A stretch of 64,000 nt of DNA from contig CANNZV010003182.1 in assembly GCA_947561585.1 (NCBI GenBank), forward strand, positions 1-64,000. Direction: 5' to 3'. Every line of letters starts with the position of its first letter. The stretch's first letter is position 1. The position numbers and the translations under genes are program-made. This DNA is from Caprella mutica. Taxonomy: Eukaryota > Arthropoda > Malacostraca > Amphipoda > Caprellidae. The notes beneath the pieces were generated by a model, which saw only the letters and a program-made list of their open reading frames with translations, had not been told where the DNA came from and did not search any database. Of the stretch, positions 10,508 to 24,000 are shown in pieces.

Positions 10508-13463
10508 TGTAAACTCTGTATTTGCCTAAACTGGAAAAAATAGGAAACAAAGTATTAAAATTTCATTTCCTACTTTACATGAAAAATTAATTAGCAATGC
10601 CATATATATCATATGGCATATATAAATAGATAACAGAACAAAACCACCATAACAAATAGCATATGTAGTTATGTATACTTGAAGAGATATATGAATTATC
10701 AATGATCAAAACTAACTAATTTTGCATATCAAAAAAAGGGCATTGGCGCAATGCATGCTATAATTAATATATTTCATGAATATTTTAAAGCAATGATGTT
10801 CATAGTGTTTCTGTTGTTTAGAAGCCAATGTTAGTTAATGTGCCGCAATTTAGCTACTTCATTCTATATTAATAATATTACCAACCCACATAGCAGAACA
10901 TGGGACACTTTAATATTTTCTGTGTGAACAATCATTAATTTGCCTCCTCTAGTATATAGAATATATTTACTTATTTTTTTTTAATACATTTTATAATCTT
11001 GCTGTGAGCAGAAGGCAAAAATGCTGTAAAATAAGTAATTTCTGTGCAAACACTTTACCAGCTTCTAAAGTCTGGCTATACGGTATACCCCAGACCCAGT
11101 CTGCAGAATATGGGAGATATTTGGGATATTCTCTATGAATTATTTTAAATTAATTCCTATGTTTACATTCCACCGACATGTCGGTGGAATTTACCATGAA
11201 ATACAGTCTGGAAAATACTCTCTAATAATTACATGTGATGTTAACAGCTTAACATAAGAATTAATTGGAAAATTGTCACCCGATATAGCAGAAGGCCTCA
11301 ACAGTTGCCGGATAAACTTCATCCATCTTTTGACTTTTGCAGACTGGAGAGAGACCAGGAGAGTTAATGATTCATAATGAAGAAAAATATTTTAATTTTA
11401 GTATAATTTTACTTGGCCAATTACAACTTATTGAATTTAACTAATCATAGATATTTTCAGAAAAAAAATTTTAAAACTGATAAAACATTAATTCAGTGGT
11501 CAGTGACTGCGTGTCAGCATAGTTGCATCCAAGTAAAATAATATATCTCATAAGCTCTCCATTTGTCTCTCCAGCTCTCTCTAAAAATTAACACGCTACT
11601 GCGTATCTGGATGTAACTGGCATTCCTCTTGTTATAATAAATTATTAATGACAGTTATATTAATAAATCTGAGTTAATAAATCTGAGTTGAAGAATAATC
11701 ATTATATTAGTAATCATTAGCAATTTAAAACCACAATAAAAATTTGCATGCAATACACAGGTGTCCCAATACCCAACAGTGTATTTAATGTAATCCCACC
11801 GCCAGTACACATACGGCCCGAAATGCAGTGAACGTGTTAAAATTCACCAAATTTCTTTCCAAAATGATCAAATTATCTTAAATTCTCTTCAAAATAACAT
11901 TGTGGCTTAGCTTTAGCTTAGCATAGGAGAAAATTAGAAATTTCTCTCCATTTGCAATTGAATGGCTCAAAATAACATGAGTGGAGCCAAGATAAAGAGT
12001 ATGTCGGTTAAAGCCAATTAATTGGCTTATATTTCATTTCAAAAGGTTGAAACTCAGATATGTCTAATTGGCATTTGCCAGTAATTGGCTTAAAATTTTG
12101 AATTAATTCCTATGTTGAAGTATGTTCCCATGTTAATTTTGGCTTGAAATTATCAAAAAATGAGCCAAATTGGCTTGGCTCAGAATTTTTGTAAAATTTT
12201 GGCTTACTATTATCCAGCCTCTGAAGAATGGACTTGGAGCTGGGCCGAGCTGCATAGGGGTCACTTTTCAATCACTAAAAATACTAAAATGAATATTCCT
12301 ACAATGTCAGACAGTCAGAGGGCTTTTAACCATTTATACCAATATTACCATTAATTTGGGGAGGGGAAATTGAAAAAATGTTGGGAGGACTAGCCAAAAT
12401 AAGAGGAAATTTAGTATGGCTCATAAACTCTCTATTTGTCTCTCCAAAAATCACCAAATTTCTTTCAAAAATGATCAAATTATCATAAATTCTCTCCAAA
12501 ATAATATTGAAGCATAGGAGAAAAAAAATTAGATATTTCTCACCAGTCACCATTTGCAATTGAACGGCTCAAAATAACTCACAAACTGGCCATTAATATG
12601 GTGAGTTTGGACATGCATTATTAGGCTACCTGGGAAATTTAGGAAAAGTTGGAGGATAAGGATATTTTACAGATTTTTGGAAAAGTCAGAGGCCAGTCTG
12701 CAGAAGATGCATAAAGTTGTGAAGATTATTCGACGACTATTAAATTGAGGACTTGAAATTAGTCTACTGATTCAGTGATTTAACCGGTGACAATTTCCCA
12801 ATTAACACAGATTGTATTTGGTGGTAAATTCCAATGATATCTCGGGAGAGATATTCAATTTCTCTAATAAAAAAATTCCTGCAATGTCTGAGGATATTTT
12901 GCTTAATATTAATTCCTATATTACCATTATTTTTTGGAGGAGAAACTGGAAAAATGTTGGGAGGACTAGACAAATTGGTGAAAAATGTTGGCAGCTATTT
13001 CTCAGATTTTTGAAAAAGTCAGAGGATTTCAGTGCACCAAATACAAACTGGTATTACTGTGGCTGAATTAACCACTCTGGAAAAAGTGGTCTTTTCTGAT
13101 GGAGTCAGATGGTCGATGGACTAATTACTTAATAGTTATTACTCTGTTCGAGTCTGTTGGAGTTTGGCAAACCTTAAAGTACAGTAATAAATTAATGGGA
13201 ACTGTATAATCTGCAGCATTTAGCCTCTAAAATTCATCTGTTCATTCTGTTAGCATATGGTAGCTATTTTCCAAAGTGGCCAATTAATTCCTATGTTTAC
13301 ATATAATTGTTTATGTTGGAGAGTATTTATTGATTTTTGGCCATTTCGGAGATAAATTAGAAAATCTTTGGAGAGAATTTACCCTAAAAATAAAACAACT
13401 ATGATCTGAAGACTGATTGTGCAAACTTGTGCATCCTTTGCAGACTGGATCAGACTATCAGAG
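10508..13463. other. Gene-poor region of degraded interspersed repeats
   Basis: No exon can be supported here. Recurrent words link it to other repeat-rich parts of the window: CAGTCTGCAGAATATGG (also near 27557 and 28354), AATTAATTCCTATGTTACCA, and GAAAAATGTTGGGAGGA (12376, 12950 and 28242). These are fragments of nonautonomous elements inserted in one another. Confidence 0.5.
11167..11190. repeat. Perfect 24-bp palindrome
   Basis: ATTCCACCGACA followed by TGTCGGTGGAAT is self-complementary over 24 bases and is followed by TTACCATGAAATACAG. Diverged versions are at about 13931 and 27221, each next to the GAAATACAGACTGG end of MITE family Y, so this is a sub-terminal part of that family. Confidence 0.75.
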
Positions 13464-13965
13464 CCAGTCTGTATTTGGTGCATAAAATCCCACTGACTTT
13501 TCCATAAAGCTGAAAAAATCCACCATAAATTTCCCATGTTTTAAAGTATGGACAAAGTCGCCAGTATATTGGCGACTTTTGAGGGGTTTATTAAGTAGGA
13601 AAACCTGTAAATAACATGTGAATCTCTCCTAAAATAGTATTAAGAGATACACATGCATCAGGCAAAAGGAGGCATAAGAATGTTTTCAAGTGTAAAATTT
13701 TCTCTAGGAAGCTAAATTTCTCCTTTAAAGTATCTTAAATGTGGCGACCTAGATCCATTTTCTCACTTGACTGGCGACTTTCCTGCCACACTTAAAACAT
13801 GGTAAATTTCCAGTAATTTGGCTGATCCACCAACATTTTCCCAATTTATCCACCAAAAATTAAAGGTAACATAGGAATAAATAGCTAAAATTCCACAGAC
13901 TTTGTCAGAATATTATTTTCAAAGGGTAAAAATTCCACCGACATGTCGATGGAATTCCAGACTGG
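13464..13965. mobile_element. MITE family Y, interrupted by family X
   Basis: It starts CCAGTCTGTATTTGGTG and ends GGAATTCCAGACTGG; the inner words ATCCACCAACATTTT and CACCGACATGTCG match the copy at 27030-27264. An X element (13535-13802) is inserted within it. Nonautonomous, no ORF. Confidence 0.6.
13535..13802. mobile_element. MITE family X with 9-bp target duplication
   Basis: The inverted ends CATGTTTTAAAGTATGG and (right) CCACACTTAAAACATGG enclose 268 bp. TAAATTTCC is present directly on both sides (13526-13534 and 13803-13811), a 9-bp target-site duplication in the host Y element. The interior has GCGACTTT words on both arms. Confidence 0.7.
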
Positions 13966-14268
13966 AAAACATAAATTCTAACAGAGTTACTCCTAACTTC
14001 ATGCATTCCCATTAGTGATGTTTATCATCATATCAAGCACAATTGTCTGAATTGTGTAGCATAAATGACTTAGGTATTTTACATCAGTTTTCACTGCGGA
14101 GTTGAAATTTATAAAATAATTTACTGATTTCTGCATTTTTTAGAGTTAAAATGAATAATTTTTGTTCATTCTAAATTCCTAACAGAGTTACTAGTTAATC
14201 TGAAATGAGTTATTATTCCACTCTGGGTGGAATTTACCACGAAATACAGACTGGCATCAGAGGAATTC

Positions 14269-14825
14269 ATAAGTATCTAAAAGCTGAGCGGCGCACCACA
14301 TTACGGCGCACTACAATACGGCGCACCACTGTACTTTCTATTAATGACCTCAATGTGAAAAACTGTTATGTACTAATGTAGTGTGTTGTATCCGCTAGTT
14401 TGTTGTTCTGCACACTTCATGATTGTTTAATGACCTGGCAGGGGGGTTCGGGGGGTGGCACGCCCCCCCGATACATCTACCTAATGGCTAACTGATAAGT
14501 TTTTATTTACACCTCAGACTGAAAGTTTACAATAGTTACCCCATAAAATTACAAATACAGTTTTCTATGATGAATTTTATTTTCTATTCCAAATTAAACA
14601 TCTCAATCGAATAATTAAACTGTGTAGTATAAACATTGGATTCAGGTACCGTCAGGCGTCAGACATGAATTTGATACGACAATTAGAATTAGGTAAGTAC
14701 CTATCAAATTAACTCCATTTATCATTAATCTGTATTCAAATTACCTATCTAATAGAATGTACAGTGGTGCGCCGTATTCTGGTGCGCCGTACTGGTGTGC
14801 GCCGCTCAGCTTTTAGATACGTATC
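14269..14825. mobile_element. MITE with GTATCTAAAAGCTGAGCGG ends, 9-bp duplication
   Basis: The termini GTATCTAAAAGCTGAGCGGC and its inverse (GCCGCTCAGCTTTTAGATAC) flank about 557 bp. GAGGAATTC occurs at 14260-14268 and 14826-14834. Next to each end are short tandem GCGCACCAC/GCGCCGTA units. The interior has a G-run/C-run foldback near 14441-14470. A copy in opposite orientation is at 28543-29075. A 9-bp duplication is typical of Mutator-like elements, but without a transposase the class is inferred. Confidence 0.7.
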
Positions 14826-15559
14826 GAGGAATTCAGTACATAAAATACATACAGTCTTGGGAGGAGTGACTCAGGAGTCCAGAAGAACAATCTAAATTAA
14901 GGTAAAAGTTATACCTAATTAACCACTGGACTCCACTGCCAGTCTGGCACTGAACATGAAACTTGAAGTTCAAACTTCAAAAACCCCAACATATTAGGAC
15001 ATTAGGTACCTACCTACCTATTCACTTTACATAGGATATCAATTAATTTTCTAATAATAAACATGATAACGTTAATAAAGAAAAATCCTATATGATATAA
15101 ACTAGGTAAATGGTACAAAGATTTCTTATAGATTTCAGGCTCGTTTTTTTCTGCAGTGCCAAAATGACGTCTACGGTATGACATCAAAATAAAAATGGAA
15201 ACTTTTCAACCCTAAAGTCAGGAAAATTTACGAATTTCAACTGTCAAATCCTTATACACTTTTCAAACAAAATTTGTAATTAAGAGGAAGTTGCGAGTTA
15301 TCGAACAGTTTCACATTTTCAATTATATGAAAGAATCATTGTTTAACTCATAATTCTAATTAATAAATATCTTCATTTTAGATACGGTAGGCTACTAGTT
15401 AATTACAATATTTTTTTCTAGTATATAATCTCGATTTTTCAAATTATCAATTAAAAAGAACCAACCATATACCTATTCACAATTAATCAATTATGAAGCA
15501 TCATCACATGCAAATTACCTAATTTAACATGGGTTTAACGTCTTGATCGGCTGACGTCA

Positions 15560-15756
15560 AAAAGAAACTAAATGCAAGGGACTGATCGTAATAACAAAAT
15601 CCAAGACCTCGTAGTTGAAGACTATAACCCAAGCACTACCCTGCAAAACTGCAAGTAGCGGTAAAGGATGGTTAAACAAGATAAATGATCAATGCATAAT
15701 CCCTGCTTCTCTTCCATTCACCACTGAAATATTCAGGATAGAGCCTCTGGAGACTG
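15560..15756. repeat. Dispersed repeat copy beside minisatellite
   Basis: AATCCAAGACCTCGTAGTTGAAG and TCAGGATAGAGCCTCTGGAG match the copies at 8490-8730 and 45720-45850. It abuts the 36-bp array. Confidence 0.45.
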
Positions 15757-16342
15757 CCCATGGATAAGAGACCTACACAGTCAGTCTGCTTACCCATGGA
15801 TATGAGACCTACACAGTCAGTCTGCTTACCCATGGATAAGAGACCTACACAGTCAGTCTGCTTACCCATGGATAAGAGACCTACACAGTCAGTCTGCTTA
15901 CCCATGGATAAGAGACCTACACAGTCAGTCTGCTTACCCATGGATAAGAGACCTACACAGTCAGTCTGCTTACCCATGGATATGAGACCTACACAGTCAG
16001 TCTGCTTACCCATGGATAAGAGACCTACACAGTCAGTCTGCTTACCCATGGATAAGAGACCTACACAGTCAGTCTGCTTACCCATGGATAAGAGACCTAC
16101 ACAGTCAGTCTGCTTACCCATGGATATGAGACCTACACAGTCAGTCTGCTTACCCATGGATAAGAGACCTACACAGTCAGTCTGCTTACCCATGGACAAG
16201 AGACCTACACAGTCAGTCTGCTTACCCATGGATAAGAGACCTACACAGTCAGTCTGCTTACCCATGGATATGAGACCTACACAGTCAGTCTGCTTACCCA
16301 TGGATAAGAGACCTACACAGTCAGTCTGCTTATCCATGGAAA
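15757..16342. repeat. 36-bp minisatellite, about 16 copies
   Basis: Units contain CCATGGATAAGAGACC, TACACAGTCAGTCTGC and TTAC. The 36-bp period (12 codons) keeps frames open on both strands, so the 199- and 221-codon frames are artefacts. A variant with ATATGAG replacing ATAAGAG occurs in units 2, 7, 11 and 15, which suggests a four-unit higher-order repeat in the right half. The - strand unit contains GGTAAGCAG, donor-like. Confidence 0.95.
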
Positions 16343-17322
16343 AGAGACTTATACGGTAGATAAAGAATATACAAATAATTATCAGATAGTCTCAGGATAT
16401 AAATAGCAATGATTTCATTAAATAAAACAACACTATCTTCTACAATAAGTTCTTTGTTTACATGAGGTCGAGTACAATAACAAACTACAATTTCTTTAGA
16501 TACATAAAATATAAGTTATTTATCACTTCTTCAACTGTGTTAGACATTTTACAAACCACTAACTAGCTTAAGTATATTTTATTACAAGCAATACTAAATG
16601 ACTTCTGTGAAAATTCAGATATTTAAATAATTTACATTATTCCAAAGAATAATATTACTGTTTACATTAATAAGGTAGGCTATACAGTCTATAAAATATG
16701 GAAATATTTCCTAAAATGTAAACTGTTATCGTGTGCAATAATAAATCGTATAATAAAATATAAGTTCTAACCCATTTGGATTATTTGAACATTTTGATTA
16801 GAGGTTAAAAACATGAATATTGAATAAAGGCTATAATAATAAAACTTCAATAAGATAAATAATATCTTTGCCTAAATGTCAGTGAGAAATATAAAGAATA
16901 AATACCAACCAAATGAATGACATTTTAAAAAAATATAAATAAAAAAATAATTTCAGCAATAGATAAAATTTATAAAAATAAGTTAGCTATGATATACTGC
17001 TAAAAATATTGTATTAAAACATGATTAAACTTGCTTCAACATTTCTGTTGTTTAACATATGTCTGGACATGTTTAAATTATGTCTGAACATGTTTCAATT
17101 TAAGTCTGAACATGTTTCAATAAAATATCACATATGGAAAAGTTATAGAGGTACACAAAATAAAAGAATAGCCTCTGAAATACTAAATAGTGATAGAAAA
17201 ATAACTCTGTAACCTTACCTAAGAATAGTAGGGGGATTACACCCCCCCTCTCCCTCTCTCTCCCCCCTTTAAAATACTACACCCACATTGTAATTTAGTG
17301 GGCGTGCTTTTCTTTCTGCGTG

Positions 17323-17542
17323 ACGTCGTACACACGAAGATTCTTTTAAGACTTTCCACTTGAGAATAAAAAACGTTATTATTATTTATTTCAATTGGTA
17401 GCTACCTTCAGGTATCATGGATACCAACTAAAATAAAATATTTTTTTTTCATTTATAATTCAAAAGTCTTGTGGAAAAAGTAGGAGGAGATTAAGAAAAA
17501 TTCCGGTGGAGACTTAAAAGAACCTGCGTGTGTACGACCCTT
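17323..17542. mobile_element. MITE family 1 copy
   Basis: Left GTCGTACACACGAAGATTC and right GCGTGTGTACGAC are inverted. The interior GGTATCATGGATACC and CTTGTGGAAAAAGTAGG match the copies at 5816 and 61030. Confidence 0.65.
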
Positions 17543-17732
17543 TACAACCATAGTTCATATTTTCCTCTTAAATATCTAATATAAAATTCCCTGACTGTTA
17601 CAGAACATTCAGCCCATTTAAGTTAACTTATGACGTAATAAAGATTTAGATGATTTTATTAAGATTTTTAATGGTTCACTACAGGACTATTGGAAGAAAC
17701 TAGCTAGAAATTAAGTTGCTACACAGATTGGG

Positions 17733-17906
17733 GTAAGTTACGAATTAGCGGTCGGTTTCACATATTCGGTCATATTGAAAAAAGAAAATGCAATTTTAAC
17801 TCGATATTTTAATACAGGTATCATGGATGAAAATAAAAATTATTATATATACGTTTTTTTTTTAAATATGACTAGATGTGAAACTGCCTGAAAATTCATA
17901 ACTTAC
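17733..17906. mobile_element. MITE family 2 copy
   Basis: Left GTAAGTTACGAATTAGCGG and right TTCATAACTTAC with CATGTGAAAC-like inner arms form an imperfect foldback, matching 2946-3091. Between the arms lies ACAGGTATCATGGAT, a piece of MITE family 1, so the two families share a segment here. Confidence 0.6.
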
Positions 17907-18034
17907 AATAGCCAATATAAAGCCTAATGTTTATGACGTCAGAAGATCAATCGTCTTGTTGAGCTATTTTATTTTTCACCCAAAAAGTGCAATGTTCAGA
18001 AGTGGGAAAGGCAATGACGTGTGATTTAACCGCT

Positions 18035-21000
18035 TCATACCAACATTGGTTTGATGTCCCAAAGTTTGATGACGTAATCAGTACCTAGAAAAAAAAAGTT
18101 AGCCGTAAAGAAAGAAATCTGTAATCAAAGTTAGAGATGAAATTTTATGGGAAATTTTTTTTATTATTTCTGAAGAGATCCCTGAGCCCTCCAATTTTTT
18201 TTCTATTTTTCGACTCTAAAAGAGTAAAATAAAACAAAAACAGTCAAAAATTATTAGTCTAAGATGGAGAAAAAACAGATTTAAAAACAAAATAAGATAG
18301 CTAAACCAGATTAAATGATTTACATGTATTTATTACAAAATATCAGGTTTAATTGTACGTTACAAGGCTATTCTAAAATAAATTCAATTTATTACTCCAC
18401 GCCGTCCAAATTACAACAGTTCACAGTTACTCACCAACAGTAATGAGTACCCCGTTGGTAAGGTCCAGGTCCATGTCAGTGATGTTATGTTTGGCCTCGT
18501 GAAAAACAGCTAGTGACTCTTGACTGAAAAAATAACATTGATATATGATAATAATGCGAGAATTATATATAAATGTTATTTGTTCAAACTTAAAATTGTT
18601 CTCACGAGTTTAATCATACTCGACCAAATTCAAATAAGCTATAATGTAATATAAATGTAAAAATTATTAAAGTGAAGAAGGTAATTAATGAAAGTAGCTA
18701 TTGGGATCGTTTGCATTTTTGAGTAGCTAATAGTCATTTTTAATGTTAAAACTAAGTAAAGTAAATTATAATTTGTGATAAAATAAATTAGCTAATAGCT
18801 ACTTAGGTTGAAATTGCCTGATGCGAATTTTATTTAATGAGAAGTTGAAGGTTAATAATTTGAAGGTAGATAATTAATAACTCACTTGACATCATTCCTG
18901 ATAGCATTGGAAAATAAAGAAACAATATATAGTTAACTGGTTGTATATGGTTTTTGAATTGTTTAAGTAGGTAAAACTATTCACTAAAGTGCAACTCTAC
19001 TCACTAAACCAGGTGCAACTCTACTCATAAAAGTACTATTTACTCACTAAGGTAAGTAGGTACTCCTTTACTCACTAAGGTAAGTAGGTACTCCTTTACT
19101 CACTAAAGTAGGTAGGTAGCTACTCCTTTACTCACTAAGGTAAGTAGGTAGCTACTCCTTTACTCACTAAGGTAAGTAGGTAGCTACTCCTGTACTCACT
19201 AAGGTAAGTAGGTAGCTACTCCTGTACTCACTAAAGTAGGTAGCTACTCCTTTACTCACTAAAGTAGGTAGCTACTCCTTTACTCACTAAAGTAGGTAGC
19301 TACTCCTTTACTCACTAAAGTAGGTAGCTACTCCTTTACTCACTAAAGTAGGTAGCTACTCCTTTACTCACTAAAGTAGGTAGCTAATCCTTTACTCACT
19401 AAAGTAGGTAGCTACTCCTTTACTCACTAAAGTAGGTAGCTACTCCTTTACTCACTAAAGTAGGTAGCTACTCCTTTACTCACTAAAGTAGGTAGCTACT
19501 CCTTTACTCACTAAAGTAGGTAGCTACTCCTTTACTCACTAAAGTAGGTAGCTACTCCTTTACTCACTAAAGTAGCTACTCCTTTACTCACAAAAGTAGC
19601 TACTCCTTTACTCACTAAAGTAGCTACTCCTTTACTCACTAAAGTAGCTACTCCTCTACTCACTAAAGTAGCTACTCCTCTACTCACTAAAGTAGCTACT
19701 CCTCTACTCACTAAAGTAGCTACTCCTTTACTCACTAAAGTAGCTACTCCTTTACTCACTAAAGTAGCTACTCCTTTACTCACTAAAGTAGCTACTCCTT
19801 TACTCACTAAAGTAGCTACTCCTTTACTCACTAAAGTAGCTACTCCTCTACTCACTAAAGTAGCTACTCCTCTACTCACTAAAGTAGCTACTCCTCTACT
19901 CACTAAAGTAGCTACTCCTCTACTCACTAAAGTAGCTACTCCTCTACTCACTAAAGTAGCTACTCCTCTACTCACTAAAGTAGCTACTCCTCTACTCACT
20001 AAAGTAGCTACTCCTCTACTCACTAAAGTACTCCTCTACTCACTAAAGTACTCTTCTACTCACTAAAGTACTCTTCTACTCACTAAAGTAGCTACTCTTC
20101 TACTCACTAAAGTAGCTACTCTTCTACTCACTAAAGTAGCTACTCTTCTACTCACTAAAGTAGCTACTCTTCTACTCACTAAAGTAGCTACTCTTCTACT
20201 CACTAAAGTACTCTTCTACTCACTAAAGTACTCTTCTACTCACTAAAGTACTCTTCTACTCACTAAAGTACTCTTCTACTCACTAAAGTACTCCTCTACT
20301 CACTAAAGTACTCCTCTACTCACTAAAGTACTCCTCTACTCACTAAAATACTCCTCTACTCACTAAAATACTCCTCTACTCACTAAAATACTCCTCTACT
20401 CACTAAAGTACTCCTCTACTCACTAAAGTACTCTTCTACTCACTAAAGTACTCTTCTACTCACTAAAGTACTCTTCTACTCACTAAAGTACTCTTCTACT
20501 CACTAAAGTACTCTTCTACTCACTAAAGTACTCTTCTACTCACTAAAGTACTCCTCTACTCACTAAAGTACTCCTCTACTCACTAAAGTACTCCTCTACT
20601 CACTAAAGTACTCCTCTACTCACTAAAGTACTCCTCTACTCACTAAAATACTCCTCTACTCACTAAAATACTCCTCTACTCACTAAAATACTCCTCTACT
20701 CACTAAAATACTCCTCTACTCACTAAAATACTCCTCTACTCACTAAAGTACTCCTCTACTCACTAAAGTACTCCTCTACTCACTAAAGTACTCCTCTACT
20801 CACTAAAGTACTCCTCTACTCACTAAAGTACTCCTCTACTCACTAAAGTACTCCTCTACTCACTAAAGTACTCCTCTACTCACTCTTTCTCAGTGACTGT
20901 AGCGTAGCATTTCTCACAGACTCTCACATTGAACTCAAACCCCATGACTGGTAAGTTGGTGCGTTTGGAAGAACAGGAGTCACACACCGCCTTGCCACAT

Positions 21001-24000
21001 TTCCTGGGGAAGGGGGGGGGGTTGGGGTTACCAATGAATTAAAGTCAATTAACCCTATCTAGGGGGGCACAATTAACCCTATCTAGGGGGGCACAATTAA
21101 CCCTTTCTAGTGGAGGGGGTTTTCTTTCGCTTTAGATCAGCGGATTAGAGTGTTATTATATGGAGTTTAGGAGGTTTAGTTGATGTAGGTATTGCAGAGA
21201 TGTTAAGAGAGAGAATGTTTTCGATAATTTTTTGTTTGAGGGTTTGTAGAGGATCAGGCCTGTGTCATTTTCTGGTACGTGGGAATAGTCTATTTCTTAG
21301 ATCTTGGTGTGTGGGATATTCTGCAAGCAGATGTTTCACTGTGGGAAGGACAATGCAGTCCTCACAGTGTGGAGGGGGTCTATGTTCCATGTGATGTCCA
21401 TGGGAAAAAAGGGTGTGGCCAATACTAGCTCTGTTTTAATAATAAAAAGTACAAGAGAGAGTTATTAATTACCTGCAATGGTGTTGTCTTATTCCAAACT
21501 GTTTCTGGTTGATCATAGCCTTTACGTTCCAGTAGAAAGGTCTCTCGCAGTACTGACAACTGTCAGACTCCTGCCATTCTGGTGTCTGGTGACAGAGAGG
21601 GAACATTAAATGGAGTAGCAATAAAGAATAAAAATTAAATAACGAATAAATTAAATGGAGTAGAAATAATGACGGTAATGTTTGAATGTGAACATTTTTT
21701 AATTGTAAAATATTGTAAACAATTCGAAAATACAATTCCTAATCATTAAAAAAATTAAACTTTAAATAGCTAAGTATAAACAGAATGAGTGGTTAAATAG
21801 ATGACTACGAGATGTCTAGCTACAAACTTTATTGCTAGTCATTCAATTAGTTGCTTAGCTACCGGTAGAGCAGACACTTTCAATAGCTAGCTAGTACCAG
21901 CAGAATAGCTAGGTATATTCCTTACTGGCAGTCTGTTGGCTGTCATGTCCCACCACACCAACAGTCCATCTTCTCCCCCAGACACCAAAATACCGTGAGA
22001 AGCTGAGTGATGTAAGCAACGGACTTTACCACTGAAACAAAGTAAACTTCAGTTTGCTATAAAAGAAATTATAATTTCAGTGCCTCAAGGTCCTATACTA
22101 AGTCCCCTGTTATTATTAATATTCCTTTCCATGCTTCAATAGCAGATACAAAAACTAGTTAAATTAAGCTAATTTATTCATAGCTATTACCCAGATAGTT
22201 AGATATGGTGGGGCCATAGAAGATTAAGTTCTTCTTCCCTCTCAATCTTTTATGGCCCCACCACAACTTCTCTCTGGGTAGCAGTACTCACGAGTGTCCT
22301 GTGAGTTCATAGGCTGTTCCTTTGCCCCCTCCAACATCCCACACCATCACTGTACTGTCAAAAGAACCACTGAAAAGCTGCTGACTGTCTGCATCCCACG
22401 ATAGGCAAGATACTGTGTTTGAGTGACCCTGTGGAAGAAAGATAGAAACAGTGAGCATACGAAAAAGTAATACTTCCATTCAATGAAAGCTATCACGGAA
22501 CTAAAATTAATAAAGTTAGCTATATGGATAAGTTCAACATTTATCGATCTTGTGATCGAGTTAGTCTTTTTAACTGAGAATGAAAACAAAGCAATTTGAT
22601 CAATTATTTTGCAACATATACTGCAAAAATAAACACCATAATGTTTAAAAGAGATATTGTTATGGTAATAAATTTCAAACCATAAACAACTTTATCTATT
22701 TATATAAATTATATAACAAATATACTTTCTTCTGAATTTTTTTTTACTAGCTATAGCAGTAGCTATATCTTAAAACATTATCTAAAAATCTCAAAAATCA
22801 TTATGGCCACTCAAAAAACTAATTTCTACATTTTCAGAATCAATGAAAGCAGCAAAGTATACTAACATTGAGCGTTGTGATGAGGTTACACGCCCCAGAC
22901 TCTAACTTGAGCATGGATATGGCACCATTGACATCTCCTACAAACACGTAACAGGACAACTCATCAAACACGAATGATGAGCAAGGACCTGGGCACTCAT
23001 AGCCACCTAACCTGTGATAAAAAAGAGAATTATCATTTTGTAATTTAGTCCAACTCTTTACAAGAACATAATTAACATTTTGATGATGTTATATTATCAA
23101 ACATTCTGTATTGTAGCTATTCTACTATTTACAGTTATAATATTCTATTGCATTCATTATATTTCACATTTTAATCTTGTTAGCTGAATAAAAGTGTGTA
23201 TTTGTCACCATCAACATTATCATTAATCCATTAGCATTTAGTAACCATTAAAACAGGTAGATACTAGGGATAGTAGCTATGTGATAACCAGTGGAGCCCC
23301 TGGGGTACACACCCAGAGAAAGCAAAGATGTGGGTGTGGGTATAGTTTACTTTACATTATTCAAAGTCCCAACCTCTAGATCAATAAATAACAAAGTTTT
23401 GAATAATTCAAATTTCAAAAATCTGACCCGAAAATGTAGATGCTTTTCAAATTAAAACTAATATAAACTAAATCAGTGAAGAAGTAGCTACTGGTGATGT
23501 TAGCTATAGGTGAATAGTTAACAATCATACCCTAGATAGCTAGCTATAGAAAAGATTTAATTTCAAATATAACTAAATTTAAAAAATAACTAGCTATATA
23601 TTTCAGAAGGTAAATTTATTTAAAAGAAAAAGCTCTTTGAATCATTGCCAGAGGGTGGCTACTAACCTGTGTCCCGTAGCTGATGAATGGTAACAGAAGA
23701 ATTTGTCCTTAGAAATGGATAGCACCCAAGAGTGGTGAGCCGAGTAGTGAACCCCCGACACACGCCCCTGGTGACTGAGGTAGTCTCTGCGGTGATTCAG
23801 ACTGTTCTCATCAGCTGCTACTTCAAACTCCTGAAAAGAAAGCAATTGGAGAGAACTTGTAAGATAACAAAATTAAAAATACTTATTGTCAATTGAAAGG
23901 GGACAATGAATAAGGCTTTGTTAATATTTAGCAGTTTTTTAGGAATTTCTAATCAAAAACAAATGAGTTTCAAGAAACAGACAGAGAGAGAAAAGTGGCT

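Noticed and set aside
15672..16359. Frames of 199 and 221 codons on opposite strands
   Set aside because: Both arise from the 36-bp minisatellite (12 codons per unit); overlapping frames on both strands with equal regularity indicate a repeat artefact.
18427..18435. A stop directly at the end of WDFY exon 9 (ending VGE)
   Set aside because: The bases GTGAGTAA there are a splice donor; a matching acceptor at 18085 leads to TDYVIKLWD, the expected last strand of the propeller.
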